Source: Xanthobacter tagetidis
GTDB lineage: Bacteria; Pseudomonadota; Alphaproteobacteria; Rhizobiales; Xanthobacteraceae
Direction: 5' to 3'
NCBI RefSeq assembly: GCF_003667445.1
Contig: NZ_RCTF01000019.1
Coordinates: 50,181 to 114,180, forward strand
Length of the DNA stretch: 64,000 nucleotides
Shown here: in pieces, positions 19,026 through 30,116 of the stretch
How the letters are laid out: each line of letters starts with the position of its first letter
Numbering within the stretch: the stretch's first letter is position 1
Made by a program: the position numbers and the translations under genes
The notes under the pieces: generated by a model
Databases searched by the model: none
Told to the model about the DNA's origin: nothing
What the model saw: the letters and a program-made list of their open reading frames with translations, nothing else

Positions 19026-19254
19026 CGCCGAGACTGCCGCACCGCCGGACGCCATCGTGCCGCCTGCGGCGGGCTCTTGCGCTGGGTCCCGGCTCGCATT
19101 CCGCTGCCGCTCGATGCGTCCGGGACACGGTGCTACCGCCGATGCCCCTCCCCGCCCCTTCCCTCCTCCCCGGGGTGAGACGCGGCGGCATTTCGGCTAA
19201 GAGGAAGGCTCCCCATCGTGCCGCCCCCGTGGCGGCGACCATCGGAGCCTGTTG

Positions 19255-20481
19255 ATGCGTCTTCTCTCCAACCTCCTGAAGCGCTTCGTGGAGAAGGGCC
19301 AGCTCACCGTCGTCGACGCGGGAGGCCAGCGCCACGTGTTCGGCTCGGGGGTGGACGGGCCGTCCGTCACCGTGCGCATGCACGACAAGAAGCTGGAGAA
19401 GGAGCTGTTCTTCAATCCGGAGCTGGTCGCGGCTGAAGCCTATATGGACGGGCGCCTCACCTTCGAGGACGGCGCCGGCGCGTTCGAGCTGCTCCATCTG
19501 TTCTCGGTGAACCGCAAGGGCCTCGCCGCCCATCCGGTGCAGCAGGCGCTGCGCCGGGCGTGGCGCTCGGTGCGCCGGTTCCAGCAGGCGAACCCGGTGG
19601 GCAAGGCGAAGGAGAACGTCTCCTCCCACTATGACCACCCGGCCGCCTTCTACCGGCTGTGGCTGGACGAGACCATGGCCTATTCCTGCGCCTATTTCCG
19701 CGAGCCGGACGAGCCGCTGGCGGACGCGCAGCGCAACAAGTTCCGCCACATCGCCGCCAAGCTGAAGATCACGCCCGGCATGACGGTGGCGGAGATCGGC
19801 TCCGGCTGGGGCGGGCTCGCCATCTATCTCGCGAAGTGCGGCGCCCATGTCACCGCCATCAACGTCTCGCCCGAGCAGCTCGCCGAGAGCCGGCGCATCG
19901 CGCAGGCGGCGGGGGTCGCGGACCGGATCGACTTCAAGGAGATCGACTACCGCCACCTTCAGGGCAAGTTCGACCGGGTGGTCTCCATCGGCATGATGGA
20001 GCATGTGGGCGTCTCCCACTTCGACGACTATTTCACCACCGTGCGCAACCTGCTGGCGCCGGGCGGCTATGCCATGATCCACGCCATCGGCCGCATGTCG
20101 CCGCCCGGCACCACCGGACCGTTCATCCGCAAGTACATCTTCCCCGGCGGCTATGTGCCGGCGATGTCCGAGGTGTTCGCCTCCACCGAGCGCGTCGGCC
20201 TGTGGGTGGACGACTGCGAGATCCTGCGCCTGCACTATTACTGGACCATCCGCGCCTGGCGGCGGAACTTCATGGCCAAGCGCGCCGAGGTGGACGCCAT
20301 GATGGGCGAGCGCTTCGGCCGCATGTGGGAATTCTACCTCGCGGCGGTGGAGCTGGGCTTCCTGCACGGCTCCAACATGGTGTTCCAGCTCCTGCTCTCG
20401 CAGCAGCGCGACGACGTGCCGGTGATCCGCGACTTCATCGTCGACGAGGAGCGCGCGCTGCTGGCGCGCGAGCACCTGTGA
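19255..20481 (+). CDS. cfa: cyclopropane-fatty-acyl-phospholipid synthase
   Basis: 408 residues from the ATG at 19255 (a TTG lies one codon earlier; GGAG is 8 bases upstream). It methylenates cis double bonds of membrane phospholipid acyl chains using S-adenosylmethionine. Family features: the N-terminal helical lipid-binding domain, NVSSHYDHPAAFYRLWLDETMAYSCAYF, the SAM loop VAEIGSGWGGLAIYLA, and FDRVVSIGMMEHVG. It sits between pccA and the mutase genes on the same strand. Its presence inside the propionyl-CoA cluster is unusual; it may be simply co-located, separated by repeat-filled spacers on both sides. Confidence 0.93.
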   Translation: MRLLSNLLKRFVEKGQLTVVDAGGQRHVFGSGVDGPSVTVRMHDKKLEKELFFNPELVAAEAYMDGRLTFEDGAGAFELLHLFSVNRKGLAAHPVQQALRRAWRSVRRFQQANPVGKAKENVSSHYDHPAAFYRLWLDETMAYSCAYFREPDEPLADAQRNKFRHIAAKLKITPGMTVAEIGSGWGGLAIYLAKCGAHVTAINVSPEQLAESRRIAQAAGVADRIDFKEIDYRHLQGKFDRVVSIGMMEHVGVSHFDDYFTTVRNLLAPGGYAMIHAIGRMSPPGTTGPFIRKYIFPGGYVPAMSEVFASTERVGLWVDDCEILRLHYYWTIRAWRRNFMAKRAEVDAMMGERFGRMWEFYLAAVELGFLHGSNMVFQLLLSQQRDDVPVIRDFIVDEERALLAREHL

Positions 20482-20500
20482 CGGCGCCGGGGGCCGCCGT

Positions 20501-20660
20501 GCCCCGGACCAGCGACGGCGCAGCCGGAGCGCAGAGCCGGGGTCCAGCGCACGACTCCCGCGCAGCGGGCACTATCGGCCGGCGTCACGGTTATCGTCGC
20601 CTTCGGCGCAGTCTTGCGCTGGGCCCCGGCTCTCCTTCCACTGCGCTGCGCTGCGTTGCA
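20501..20660. repeat. diverged intergenic repeat between cfa and mutA
   Basis: GCCCCGGACCAGCGACGGCG and the following ~30 bases repeat sequence seen at about 18693 and 18951 in the pccA-cfa gap, and an inverted, more diverged fragment (GCTGGGCCCCGGCTCTCC) follows near 20619. No gene is seen in the cfa-mutA gap. Confidence 0.65.
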
Positions 20661-20706
20661 GTCGGCCGGGGCGCGCGCGCCCTCCTTTTCGTTCGGGGAC
20701 ACTGAC

Positions 20707-22536
20707 ATGACCGCCCTGCCCTTCGCCACAGACCTGCCCGCCGCCAGCCGCGAGGACTGGCTGAAGCTGGTGGAAGGCGTGCTGAAGGGCGCGCCCTATG
20801 ACCGGCGCCTCGTCACGCGCAGCTATGAGGGTCTCGCCCTCGACGCGCTGCCCGCCCGCAAGCCCAACGCACCCGTGGTGGCCGGCCGCCCGGCGGGGGC
20901 GCCGTGGATCGTCTCCATGCGCGTCGACCAGGGCGACCTTGCCGACGCCAATGCCCAGGCGCTGGAGGATCTCGACGGCGGCGCCTCGGGCCTGACGCTG
21001 GTCTACCAGTCCTCGCCCCATGCCCACGGCTTCGGCCTGCCGGACGGCGCCGACCTCGCCGTGGTGCTGAAGGACGTGCTGGCCGACCTGATCGAGACCC
21101 GCATCGAAAGCGGCGCCTTCACCGGGCGCGAGGATGCCCTCGCCTTCGCCGACTTCGCCGAGGCGCGCGGCTTCGACCCGCAGGGCCTCGCCGTGTCGTT
21201 CGGCCTCGATCCGCTGGGCGACTTCGCCGCCCGGGGCACCCTGCCCATGGCCTGGCCGCTGCTCGCCAAGCGCTTCGCCGAGACCGCCGCGATCCTCAAG
21301 GCGCGCGGCTTCACCGGCCCGTTCGCGCGGGCGGACGGGGCGGTCTATCACGCCGCCGGCGCCTCGGACGCGCAGGAGCTGGCCGCCGTGCTCGCCACCA
21401 TGGTGGCGTATCTCAAGGCCTTCGCCGAGGCGGACGTGCCGCTCGGCGAGGCGGCCGCCCGCATCGAGGCGGCGCTGGTGGCGGACGTGAACCAGACCGC
21501 CACCATCGCCAAATTCCGCGCCATCCGCCTGCTGTGGGGCGCCGCCGTGCGCGAATGCGGGCTCGCGGCGATCCCGCTCAAGCTGCACGCCACCACCTCC
21601 TGGCGCTCCATGTCCCGGCGCGACCCTTACGTGAACCTGCTGCGCAGCACGGTCGCCGCGTTCGCGGCCGGCGTCGGCGGGGCGGACAGCGTCACCGTGC
21701 TGCCCTTCACCCAGGCGCTGGGCCTGCCGGATGCCTTCGCCCGCCGCCTCGCCCGCAACACCCAGGTGATGCTGCTGGAGGAGAGCAACGTGCACCGCGT
21801 GGCCGATCCCGGCGCCGGCGCCGGGGCGGTGGAGGCGCACACGGACGGCCTCGCCGCCGCCGCATGGGACCTGTTCCGCACCATCGAACAGCGCGGCGGC
21901 ATGGGCGACGTGCTGGAGGACCGCTGGCTCAAGGCCGAGATCGCCGAGGTGAAGGCGCGCCGCGACGCGGACGTGGCGACCCGCAAGGCGCCCATCACCG
22001 GCACCTCGGAATTTCCCATCCTCGCGCAGGAGATGCCCGAGGTGCTGGCGCCGCTCGCGGCTGAGCCCGCCCCGGTGGCGGATGGCGCGCTCGCGCCGTC
22101 GCGCGTTTCCGAAGCCTTCGAGGCGCTGCGCGACAAGGCCGAGGCCGCGCCGACGCCGCCGGCGGTGTTCCTCGCCACGCTCGGCCCGGTCTCCGCCTTC
22201 ACGGCGCGGGCGACCTTCGCCAAGAACTTCTTCGAGGCGGGCGGGCTGAAGGCGGCGGTGCCGGACGGCTTCGCGGACCTCGACGCGCTCATCGCCGGCT
22301 TCAAGGCCTCCGGCACGCCCTTTGCCTGTCTCGCCTCGTCCGACGAGGTCTACGGCACGGATGCGGCCGTGGCCGCGCAGGCTCTGAAGGCGGCGGGCGC
22401 GTCCGCGGTGTGGCTCGCCGGCAGGCCGGCCGACCTCGTCAAGGAACTGGAGGCGGCGGGCGTCGGCGGCTTCATCTTCGCCGGCTGCGACGCGCTGGAG
22501 ACGCTGAAGCGGGCGCAGGCGGCGGCGGGGGTGTGA
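20707..22536 (+). CDS. mutA: methylmalonyl-CoA mutase small subunit
   Basis: 609 residues from the ATG at 20707. Together with MutB it forms the heterodimeric adenosylcobalamin mutase that turns (R)-methylmalonyl-CoA into succinyl-CoA. The small subunit keeps the mutase TIM-barrel shape (PYDRRLVTRSYEG, the LHATTSWRSMSRRDPYVNLLRST block, LARNTQVMLLEESNVHRVADP) but its C-terminal cobalamin-type domain lacks the DxHxxG cobalt-ligand motif, as expected for the non-catalytic subunit. The gene for a small secreted protein follows after one base, then mutB. Confidence 0.94.
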   Translation: MTALPFATDLPAASREDWLKLVEGVLKGAPYDRRLVTRSYEGLALDALPARKPNAPVVAGRPAGAPWIVSMRVDQGDLADANAQALEDLDGGASGLTLVYQSSPHAHGFGLPDGADLAVVLKDVLADLIETRIESGAFTGREDALAFADFAEARGFDPQGLAVSFGLDPLGDFAARGTLPMAWPLLAKRFAETAAILKARGFTGPFARADGAVYHAAGASDAQELAAVLATMVAYLKAFAEADVPLGEAAARIEAALVADVNQTATIAKFRAIRLLWGAAVRECGLAAIPLKLHATTSWRSMSRRDPYVNLLRSTVAAFAAGVGGADSVTVLPFTQALGLPDAFARRLARNTQVMLLEESNVHRVADPGAGAGAVEAHTDGLAAAAWDLFRTIEQRGGMGDVLEDRWLKAEIAEVKARRDADVATRKAPITGTSEFPILAQEMPEVLAPLAAEPAPVADGALAPSRVSEAFEALRDKAEAAPTPPAVFLATLGPVSAFTARATFAKNFFEAGGLKAAVPDGFADLDALIAGFKASGTPFACLASSDEVYGTDAAVAAQALKAAGASAVWLAGRPADLVKELEAAGVGGFIFAGCDALETLKRAQAAAGV

Positions 22537-22537
22537 G

Positions 22538-22948
22538 ATGACGGGGAAACGGGCGATGCACGACACGACGCGGCGCCTGCGCAGGCTCGGGCTTTCGGCC
22601 GCCAGCCTCGCGCTGGCGGCGCTTCTGGCAGCCCCGGCGACGGCGCTCGCCGACAACGCCATGCGCTTCGACGGCACCTGGAGCGTGCGCACCTCCGCCG
22701 AGACGGGAAGCTGCGGCAAGAATTACGACTTCAAGCTGAACGTGAAGGGTGGCAAAGTCACCTATGCGGGATACTGGCCGGTGAATGCCGCAGGCGGCAT
22801 CAGCAAGGTCGGCATCGTCAAGATGACGCTCTCGCACAATGGCGGGAAGGTGGTGGCCACCGGCCTCGCCGAAGGCGACCAGGCTTCGGGCGACTGGTCC
22901 TCGCCCGAACCGAACTGCTCGGGGTCCTGGTTCGCCAAAAGGGCGTGA
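22538..22948 (+). CDS. small secreted protein of unknown function between mutA and mutB
   Basis: 136 residues; an ATG at 22556 would give 130. The N terminus is a twin-Arg-free Sec signal peptide (LGLSAASLALAALLAAPATALA, cleavage likely before DNAMRF). The mature ~95 residues begin with RFDGTWSVRTSAETGSCG, have two Cys (SCGKN and NCSGSW) that could form a disulphide, and alternate in a way that suggests a small beta barrel. It starts one base after the mutA stop, so it is translationally coupled to a cytosolic enzyme subunit although its product is exported. No enzymatic motif is seen; function unknown. Confidence 0.75.
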   Translation: MTGKRAMHDTTRRLRRLGLSAASLALAALLAAPATALADNAMRFDGTWSVRTSAETGSCGKNYDFKLNVKGGKVTYAGYWPVNAAGGISKVGIVKMTLSHNGGKVVATGLAEGDQASGDWSSPEPNCSGSWFAKRA

Positions 22949-23051
22949 GGCGGACGGGCGTGAGCCGGACCGGCGCGCGCCCGATCCGCAAGGTTGAGGC
23001 GCCTCACGGCGCCATCTGCGCGCAGGCGCTGCCGATGTCGAGGAACAGAAG

Positions 23052-25204
<2,153 letters not shown>

Positions 25205-25208
<4 letters not shown>

Positions 25209-26098
25209 ACGGGGCGCCGCCCATCGTGCCCGGCTCCACCCTTCGCGTGCTGGAGCCGGCGCCCGGCGTGCTCGCCTTCTATGACGGGCGCATCCCCGGC
25301 GTGCGCCTGCACGGGTCGCAGGAGAACTGGCTGGACGATGGCGCCTTCGCCCTCGGCATCGCCTCCTATGCGGTGATCCATGGGGACGACGCCCTGGTCT
25401 ACGACACCCACATCACCCTCGCCCACGCCCGCATCGTGCGCCGCACGCTGGAGGAGAAGGGCGCGCGGCGCATCCGCGTGGTGCTGAGCCACTGGCACGA
25501 CGACCATGTGGCGGGCAACGAAGCGTTCGCCGATTGCGAGATCATCGCCAACCGCGCGACCGACGCGCTGCTGCGCGCCAACCGCGCGCGGCTCGAAGGC
25601 GGCGACCCGCCGATCAAGCCTTTGGTGCTGCCGAACCGGCTGTTCGAGGACCGCCTGTCGCTGACGGTCGGCACCCTGCCGGTGGAGCTGATCCAGATGG
25701 ACATCCACAGCCGCGACGGCACGGTGGCGCTGCTGCCGGACGGGTTGCTGCTGGCGGGCGACACGCTGGAGGACCCCGTTACATATGTCGACGAGCCGGA
25801 GCGGCTCGACGCCCACCTCGCGGGCCTGAAGCGCCTCGCGGCGCTGGGTGCCGGGCGCATCCTGCCGAACCACGGCGCGCCGGACGTGATCGCTTCGGGC
25901 GGCTACCCGCCGGCCTTGATCGACGCCACCGTGCTCTATGTGGAGCGCCTGCTGCGCCTGCGGCGCGCGCCGGAACTGGCGGCGCTGGACCTTCGCGCCT
26001 TCGCCGCGGCGGCATTCGCCACCGGCGCCATCCGCCATTTCCCGCCTTACGAGGCAGTGCACCAGCGGAACGTCGCGGCAGTGCTGGCGGCCGGCTGA
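25205..26098 (+). CDS. metallo-beta-lactamase-fold hydrolase
   Basis: 297 residues from a GTG at 25205 that overlaps the mutB stop codon, so translation is probably coupled. The metal motif is intact: LSHWHDDHVAGNEAF, then a distal acidic residue in LLLAGDTLED and a His in LPNHGAPDV. The family includes thioesterases, glyoxalases and lactonases. Position behind the mutase suggests a link to CoA-ester or by-product handling, for example a thioesterase, but the substrate is not readable from sequence. Confidence 0.8.
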
Positions 26099-26193
26099 TC
26101 GACCGCCCGCACTGAGGGGCGGGAGCAATTCCACCGGGGACATGTCCCGCCGGGGTCGTCCCTTGCTTTTCCCTGTCCGGCTACCTATGGATA

Positions 26194-26270
26194 AGCCGTA
26201 TAAACTGGATCGGTACTGCCAGGATTGTACAGCCGGGAGTATACGGCTGAAACTATACAGTGAATCCTGG
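26194..26270. promoter_or_regulatory. two interleaved inverted repeats upstream of the RgpF-like gene
   Basis: AGCCGTATA (26194-26202) pairs with TATACGGCT (26240-26248), and CCAGGATT (26219-26226) pairs with AATCCTGG (26263-26270). The arms alternate in the order A-B-A'-B', the arrangement of an H-type pseudoknot, in AT-rich DNA that ends 30 bases before the RgpF-like start codon. It could be an RNA structure in the leader or a pair of operators. Nothing else is seen in the 201-base gap. Confidence 0.45.
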
Positions 26271-26299
26271 GCAGGCCGTGCGGCGGGCGGCGGAACTCT

Positions 26300-27490
26300 A
26301 TGAAGATCAAACTGGATCGTCCGCGCCTCGCGTGGTACGTCGCGACGAAGAAGCTGTCGCAACTTCCGAAGATCATCAAGGAACGCACGCCGCAGATCAT
26401 CTCCGACGAGATCTGCCGTCCCGCCCAAGGAGATGTCTTCGCCATCGTCGTGAAGTATGTGAAGTTCGGCCTGAGCGCCGACTTCCTCGCGCTGCTCGAC
26501 AGTCTTTCCGCCGCCTCGGTGAATACCATCGTGGTGTGCAATGGCGCGCCCGATGCGCAGATGAAGGCGCTGCTCGCCGCCAAGGTTCACCGCATCATCG
26601 TCCGCCGCAATATCGGCCGCGACTTCGGCGCCTATCGCGCTGCGACGCTGCACCTGCACGCCCAGGGTTTCCGGCCCGCGCGCGTTATCTACCTGAACGA
26701 CAGCGTCTATTACCTCGCCGGCCCCGCCCTCGACGATTTCACGCGCAAGCTCGCGGCGAGCCCCTACGACGTGGTGGGGGCGCTGGAGAACCACGCCCAC
26801 AGCCACCATCTCGGCTCCTACGCCCTGTCGCTGTCCGGCGCGGCGTTCGCGGATTCCAAGATCCTGCGCTTCTGGCAGCGCTACCGGCCGTACGACCTGC
26901 GGCCCTACGTCATCAAGAAAGGCGAGCTTCGGCTCAGCAACACGCTCCGGCGCTGCGGCTACCGCTTCGACACGGTCTATGGCGCCGAAAAGCTGGCCGA
27001 CCGCCTCGCCGCCATGAGCCTCGCCGAGATCGTCGACCACATGCGCTATCTGCCGCGCCACTTCCAGATCACCGGCATGGTTCCGGCACTGGGGTCGGCC
27101 GCCTCGCTGGCGAGCCTGTTCACCGATGGCGACGATGATGGCGGGTCGAACACGCGCACGCCCCCTGCGCCCCGGCTGCCGCTCGGCGCCGACGCGCGGC
27201 CCGAGGCCGCTTTGGTGAAGGCGACGCTGATCGACGCCATCATGCGCGCCGTCACCACCCACAGCCAGATCCACGAGGGGTTCGGCCTGTTCCACCGCCT
27301 GCTCGACTGCCCGCTGGTGAAGAAGGACCTGCTCCAGCGCGACATCTTCACCGAGCACCAGATGGTGGCGATCCTCGACCGCATGCCGAAGGACGAGAGC
27401 GCCACGGTGCTGCGCGAGCTCATTAACCGCGGCCGGCCCACCTATGTGCGCGGCAAGGCCCGCTTCATGATGGACCACGGACTGATCTGA
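26300..27490 (+). CDS. rhamnan synthesis protein F (RgpF)-like protein
   Basis: 396 residues. The segment VRRNIGRDFGAYRAA, the LNDSVYY motif and the following ENHAHSHHLGSYALSLSG are the signature of the RgpF family, found in rhamnose-glucose or O-antigen polysaccharide loci. These proteins act in surface glycan assembly; the precise reaction is not settled. The usual aromatic DSxY/W and HxQSYFL pattern appears here as NHAHSHHLGSY. The C-terminal ~110 residues form a separate helical part. There are no glycosyltransferase neighbours, so it stands alone. A hairpin follows the stop. Confidence 0.75.
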   Translation: MKIKLDRPRLAWYVATKKLSQLPKIIKERTPQIISDEICRPAQGDVFAIVVKYVKFGLSADFLALLDSLSAASVNTIVVCNGAPDAQMKALLAAKVHRIIVRRNIGRDFGAYRAATLHLHAQGFRPARVIYLNDSVYYLAGPALDDFTRKLAASPYDVVGALENHAHSHHLGSYALSLSGAAFADSKILRFWQRYRPYDLRPYVIKKGELRLSNTLRRCGYRFDTVYGAEKLADRLAAMSLAEIVDHMRYLPRHFQITGMVPALGSAASLASLFTDGDDDGGSNTRTPPAPRLPLGADARPEAALVKATLIDAIMRAVTTHSQIHEGFGLFHRLLDCPLVKKDLLQRDIFTEHQMVAILDRMPKDESATVLRELINRGRPTYVRGKARFMMDHGLI

Positions 27491-27492
27491 GA

Positions 27493-27516
27493 CCGGCCGG
27501 CGCGCGCGCCGGCCGG
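27493..27516. terminator. 24-bp perfect palindrome after the RgpF-like gene
   Basis: CCGGCCGGCGCG is followed at once by its reverse complement CGCGCCGGCCGG, starting 2 bases after the RgpF-like stop and 42 bases beyond the convergent DsbA-like stop. A transcript from either side would form a very stable hairpin. There is no T-tract, so termination strength is uncertain. Confidence 0.5.
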
Positions 27517-27558
27517 CGTCCGGGCGACGTCCCGGCCCGTCCTACTTGCCGGCCTGTC

Positions 27559-28326
27559 CTACTTCCCCGCCTTCGCCTGCTTGCGGGCGTCGGCGACCGC
27601 GGCCTTCAGCACGTCGAGGCCCTGGGCGCCCATCACCACCTGCTCGCCGATCACGTAGAAGGGCGTGCCGCTCTGGCCGAGCGCCTGGGCGAGCTTCATG
27701 CTCTCGTCCAAGGTGGCGTTCAGCTCGGGCGAGGAGGCCTGCTTCTCCAGCGCCGCCACGTCGATGCCGGCCTGCTTGGCGGCGGCGAAGGCCTTGGCGC
27801 GGTCCGCCTGGCCGCGCATGCCCATGAGCGCCTGGTGGAACGCCATGTACTTCTCCGGCGCCACCATGCGCACCGCCACCGCCACCTGGGCGGCTTCCAC
27901 CGAGCCCTGGCCGAGCACCGGGAACTCGCGCAGCACCACGCGCAGGTTCGGGTCCGCCTTCACCAGTTCCTGGAGGTCGGCGAGCGCGCGCTTGCAGTAG
28001 CCGCAATTGTAGTCGAAGAACTCGACCAGGGTGACGTCGCCCTTGGGGTTCGCCACCACCACGCCGCGCTGGCCGTCGACCAGCACAGACCTCAGCTCCT
28101 TCACGGCCTTGGAGGCCTGCTCGGCCTGTGCGGCCTGGTTGCGGGCCTCCAGCACCGAGACCACCTCCTCCAGCACCTCGGGGTGCTTGAGCAGGTATTC
28201 GCGCACGATGGTGCCGATCTCGGTCTTCTCCGCATCGGTGAAGGCGCGCGCGGGCGAAACGAGGACGCACGCGGTGGCCGTGACCAGCACGGCGTTGCGG
28301 CAAAGACGGCCCAGGCGGGCAAGCAT
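27559..28326 (-). CDS. DsbA-family thiol:disulfide oxidoreductase
   Basis: 255 residues from the ATG at 28326, chosen for GGAGAG 5 bases upstream. A signal peptide (RNAVLVTATACVLVSPARA) precedes a ~60-residue helical region, then the thioredoxin fold with active site CGYC in FFDYNCGYCKRA, the inserted helical domain and the cis-Pro loop SGTPFYVIG. It probably oxidises or isomerises disulphides in periplasmic proteins. The helical N-terminal region is typical of ScsC/Com1-like DsbA members, some of which oligomerise. The M48 protease gene lies immediately upstream on the same strand. Confidence 0.9.
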   Translation of the reverse strand: MLARLGRLCRNAVLVTATACVLVSPARAFTDAEKTEIGTIVREYLLKHPEVLEEVVSVLEARNQAAQAEQASKAVKELRSVLVDGQRGVVVANPKGDVTLVEFFDYNCGYCKRALADLQELVKADPNLRVVLREFPVLGQGSVEAAQVAVAVRMVAPEKYMAFHQALMGMRGQADRAKAFAAAKQAGIDVAALEKQASSPELNATLDESMKLAQALGQSGTPFYVIGEQVVMGAQGLDVLKAAVADARKQAKAGK

Positions 28327-28354
28327 GAAACTCTCCATCGGCTTGAGATAAGGT

Positions 28355-29800
28355 CTATCGGTTGTTCTGCGCCGACTTCGGCGGCTTGAAGTTCACAAGG
28401 TCGTCGGCCTTGAGCCAGCCCGGCGTGCCGGGCGGGAAGCGCTGGCGCGCGCGGGCGGCGATCTCGCGCCCGATCTTGAAGTCGCCCGAGGCGAAATAGC
28501 CGTGCGCCGCGGCGAGGTCGGCATTGGCCACGTCGCCCTTGCGGCCATAGGCCATGGCGAGCGAGCGCCAGGCGCCGGCCGAGTTCGGATCGCGCTGGGT
28601 GGCGAGAATCAACTCGCGCAGCGCCTCCTCGTTGTAGGAGGGGTTGCCCGACTGCACCAGCGCCTGCCCGAGCATGGCGCGGATCAGCGGCGCGCCATTG
28701 GTCATCGCCACCGCCTTGCGCAGCGGCGCGATCGATTCCGGGGCGCGGGCGCTCTCCAGCAGCGCCTGCCCCTTCAGCTCGTAGAAATAGGGGTTGTTCG
28801 GCTGGCGCGCGATCAGCGCGTCGATCTGGGCGATGGCGCCGCTCACATTGCCGTAGCGATAGGCCGAGATGGCGCGGGCATATTGCGCCGGCAGCGACGT
28901 GTCCGAGAGCGGATACTTGCGCGCCACCGCGTCCGGCCGCTCCATGAAGCCCACCAGCTTGGCGCGCATCATGTCGTGGCGCTCCTGGAGCGCCGGCGGG
29001 TCCTTGGCGTCGTAATAGGGGCTCGCCTTGGCGAGCGCCTCCAGCGCGGCGATGCGCTCGCGCGCCATGGGATGGCTCAGGAGGTAGGGGTCGATGCGCT
29101 GGCTCAGGAACAACTGGTCGTCCTGGAAGCGCTGGAAGGTCTCGATCATGCCGCGCGCCGATTGCTGCGTGGCATTGAGATAGGAGACGGCGGAGCGGTC
29201 GGCGGCCTGCTCCTCGCCGCGCTGGTAGGTGAGCAGCGAGCGGCGGATCATCTCCTGCGGCGCGGTCATGCCGGCCGCGGCAATGCTGCCCATGTCGCGC
29301 CCGCCGACACCCGCCGCCGCGCCCGCGGCGACGCCCGCGCCCGCCAGCAGCATGGCGACGATGGCCATGGTCTGCGCCCCGGCGATCTGTTCGCGCATGC
29401 GGGCGAGATGGCCGCCGGCGATATGGCCCGCCTCGTGCGCCAGCACGCCGATGATCTGGTTCGGCGTCTTGGAATCCATCAGCGCGCCGGTATTGACGAA
29501 GATGCGCTTGCCGTCCGCCACGAACGCGTTGAACGAGCGGTCGGAGATCAGCACCACCTCGACATTCTGCTGCGCGAGGCCCGCCGCCTTGAGGACCGGG
29601 CGGGTATAGTCGCGCATCAGCGCCTCGATCTCGGTGTCGCGGATGGTCGGCGGCCCCTTCGGCTGCGAGGTGCCGGACTGCGCCGCCGCCTCATGCAGCG
29701 GCAGCGCCGCGAGGGACGCCGCGCACAGGATGCGGGCGAAGGCGCGCAGGCCGGCGCGTGCCGCGCCCGGCGCAGGAGAAGGAGAACGCAGGCCGATCAT
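28355..29800 (-). CDS. M48-family periplasmic metalloprotease with TPR repeats (BepA-like)
   Basis: 481 residues. A signal peptide ends near HEAAAQ; the catalytic zinc motif is LAHEAGHIAGGH, and the third ligand Glu lies in QRGEEQAADRSAV. Residues ~295-450 hold tetratricopeptide-like helices (YRYGNVSGAIAQIDALIARQPNNPYFYELKGQALLE). In E. coli BepA this architecture degrades or helps assemble outer-membrane proteins such as LptD. Downstream, the DsbA-like gene fits a shared role in envelope protein quality control. Confidence 0.93.
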   Translation of the reverse strand: MIGLRSPSPAPGAARAGLRAFARILCAASLAALPLHEAAAQSGTSQPKGPPTIRDTEIEALMRDYTRPVLKAAGLAQQNVEVVLISDRSFNAFVADGKRIFVNTGALMDSKTPNQIIGVLAHEAGHIAGGHLARMREQIAGAQTMAIVAMLLAGAGVAAGAAAGVGGRDMGSIAAAGMTAPQEMIRRSLLTYQRGEEQAADRSAVSYLNATQQSARGMIETFQRFQDDQLFLSQRIDPYLLSHPMARERIAALEALAKASPYYDAKDPPALQERHDMMRAKLVGFMERPDAVARKYPLSDTSLPAQYARAISAYRYGNVSGAIAQIDALIARQPNNPYFYELKGQALLESARAPESIAPLRKAVAMTNGAPLIRAMLGQALVQSGNPSYNEEALRELILATQRDPNSAGAWRSLAMAYGRKGDVANADLAAAHGYFASGDFKIGREIAARARQRFPPGTPGWLKADDLVNFKPPKSAQNNR

Positions 29801-30116
29801 GGAAGCGTGCTTCGTCCGTTCCGTTTCCGCCCCGAGGCCGGAGCTTTATGGGTCCAGGGCCCGCGCGCCGGAGCGCCACAGGCGGTTGAGCGAGGTCCGG
29901 TGCCGCCTGAACCCCACGCCCGACGCCGCGGACCGCACGTCCGCCTTGGCGCCCGGCAGCCCGCGCGCTACGAGAGGGGACACTGGCCTCCGCATGGCGC
30001 CGGGTCAATGCGCCCGTCGTCACGTTGGAGCGACCTCGCCTACGGACAGACAGATTGCGGCGGCAAGACGGCGCCCCGCGCGCGCCGTGCCGCCGCCCGC
30101 AAGGAAGTGAACGCCG
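29801..30116. other. 316-bp divergent spacer, no gene seen
   Basis: Lies between the M48 protease start (minus) and the aminotransferase start (plus). It is GC-rich without clear promoters, palindromes or a ribosome site for an additional gene; open frames through it look like extensions of neighbouring frames. Confidence 0.5.

Noticed and set aside
30001..30110. Extra short frames between the M48 protease and the aminotransferase
   Set aside because: They are extensions of other frames with Arg/Ala-rich products and no ribosome site.
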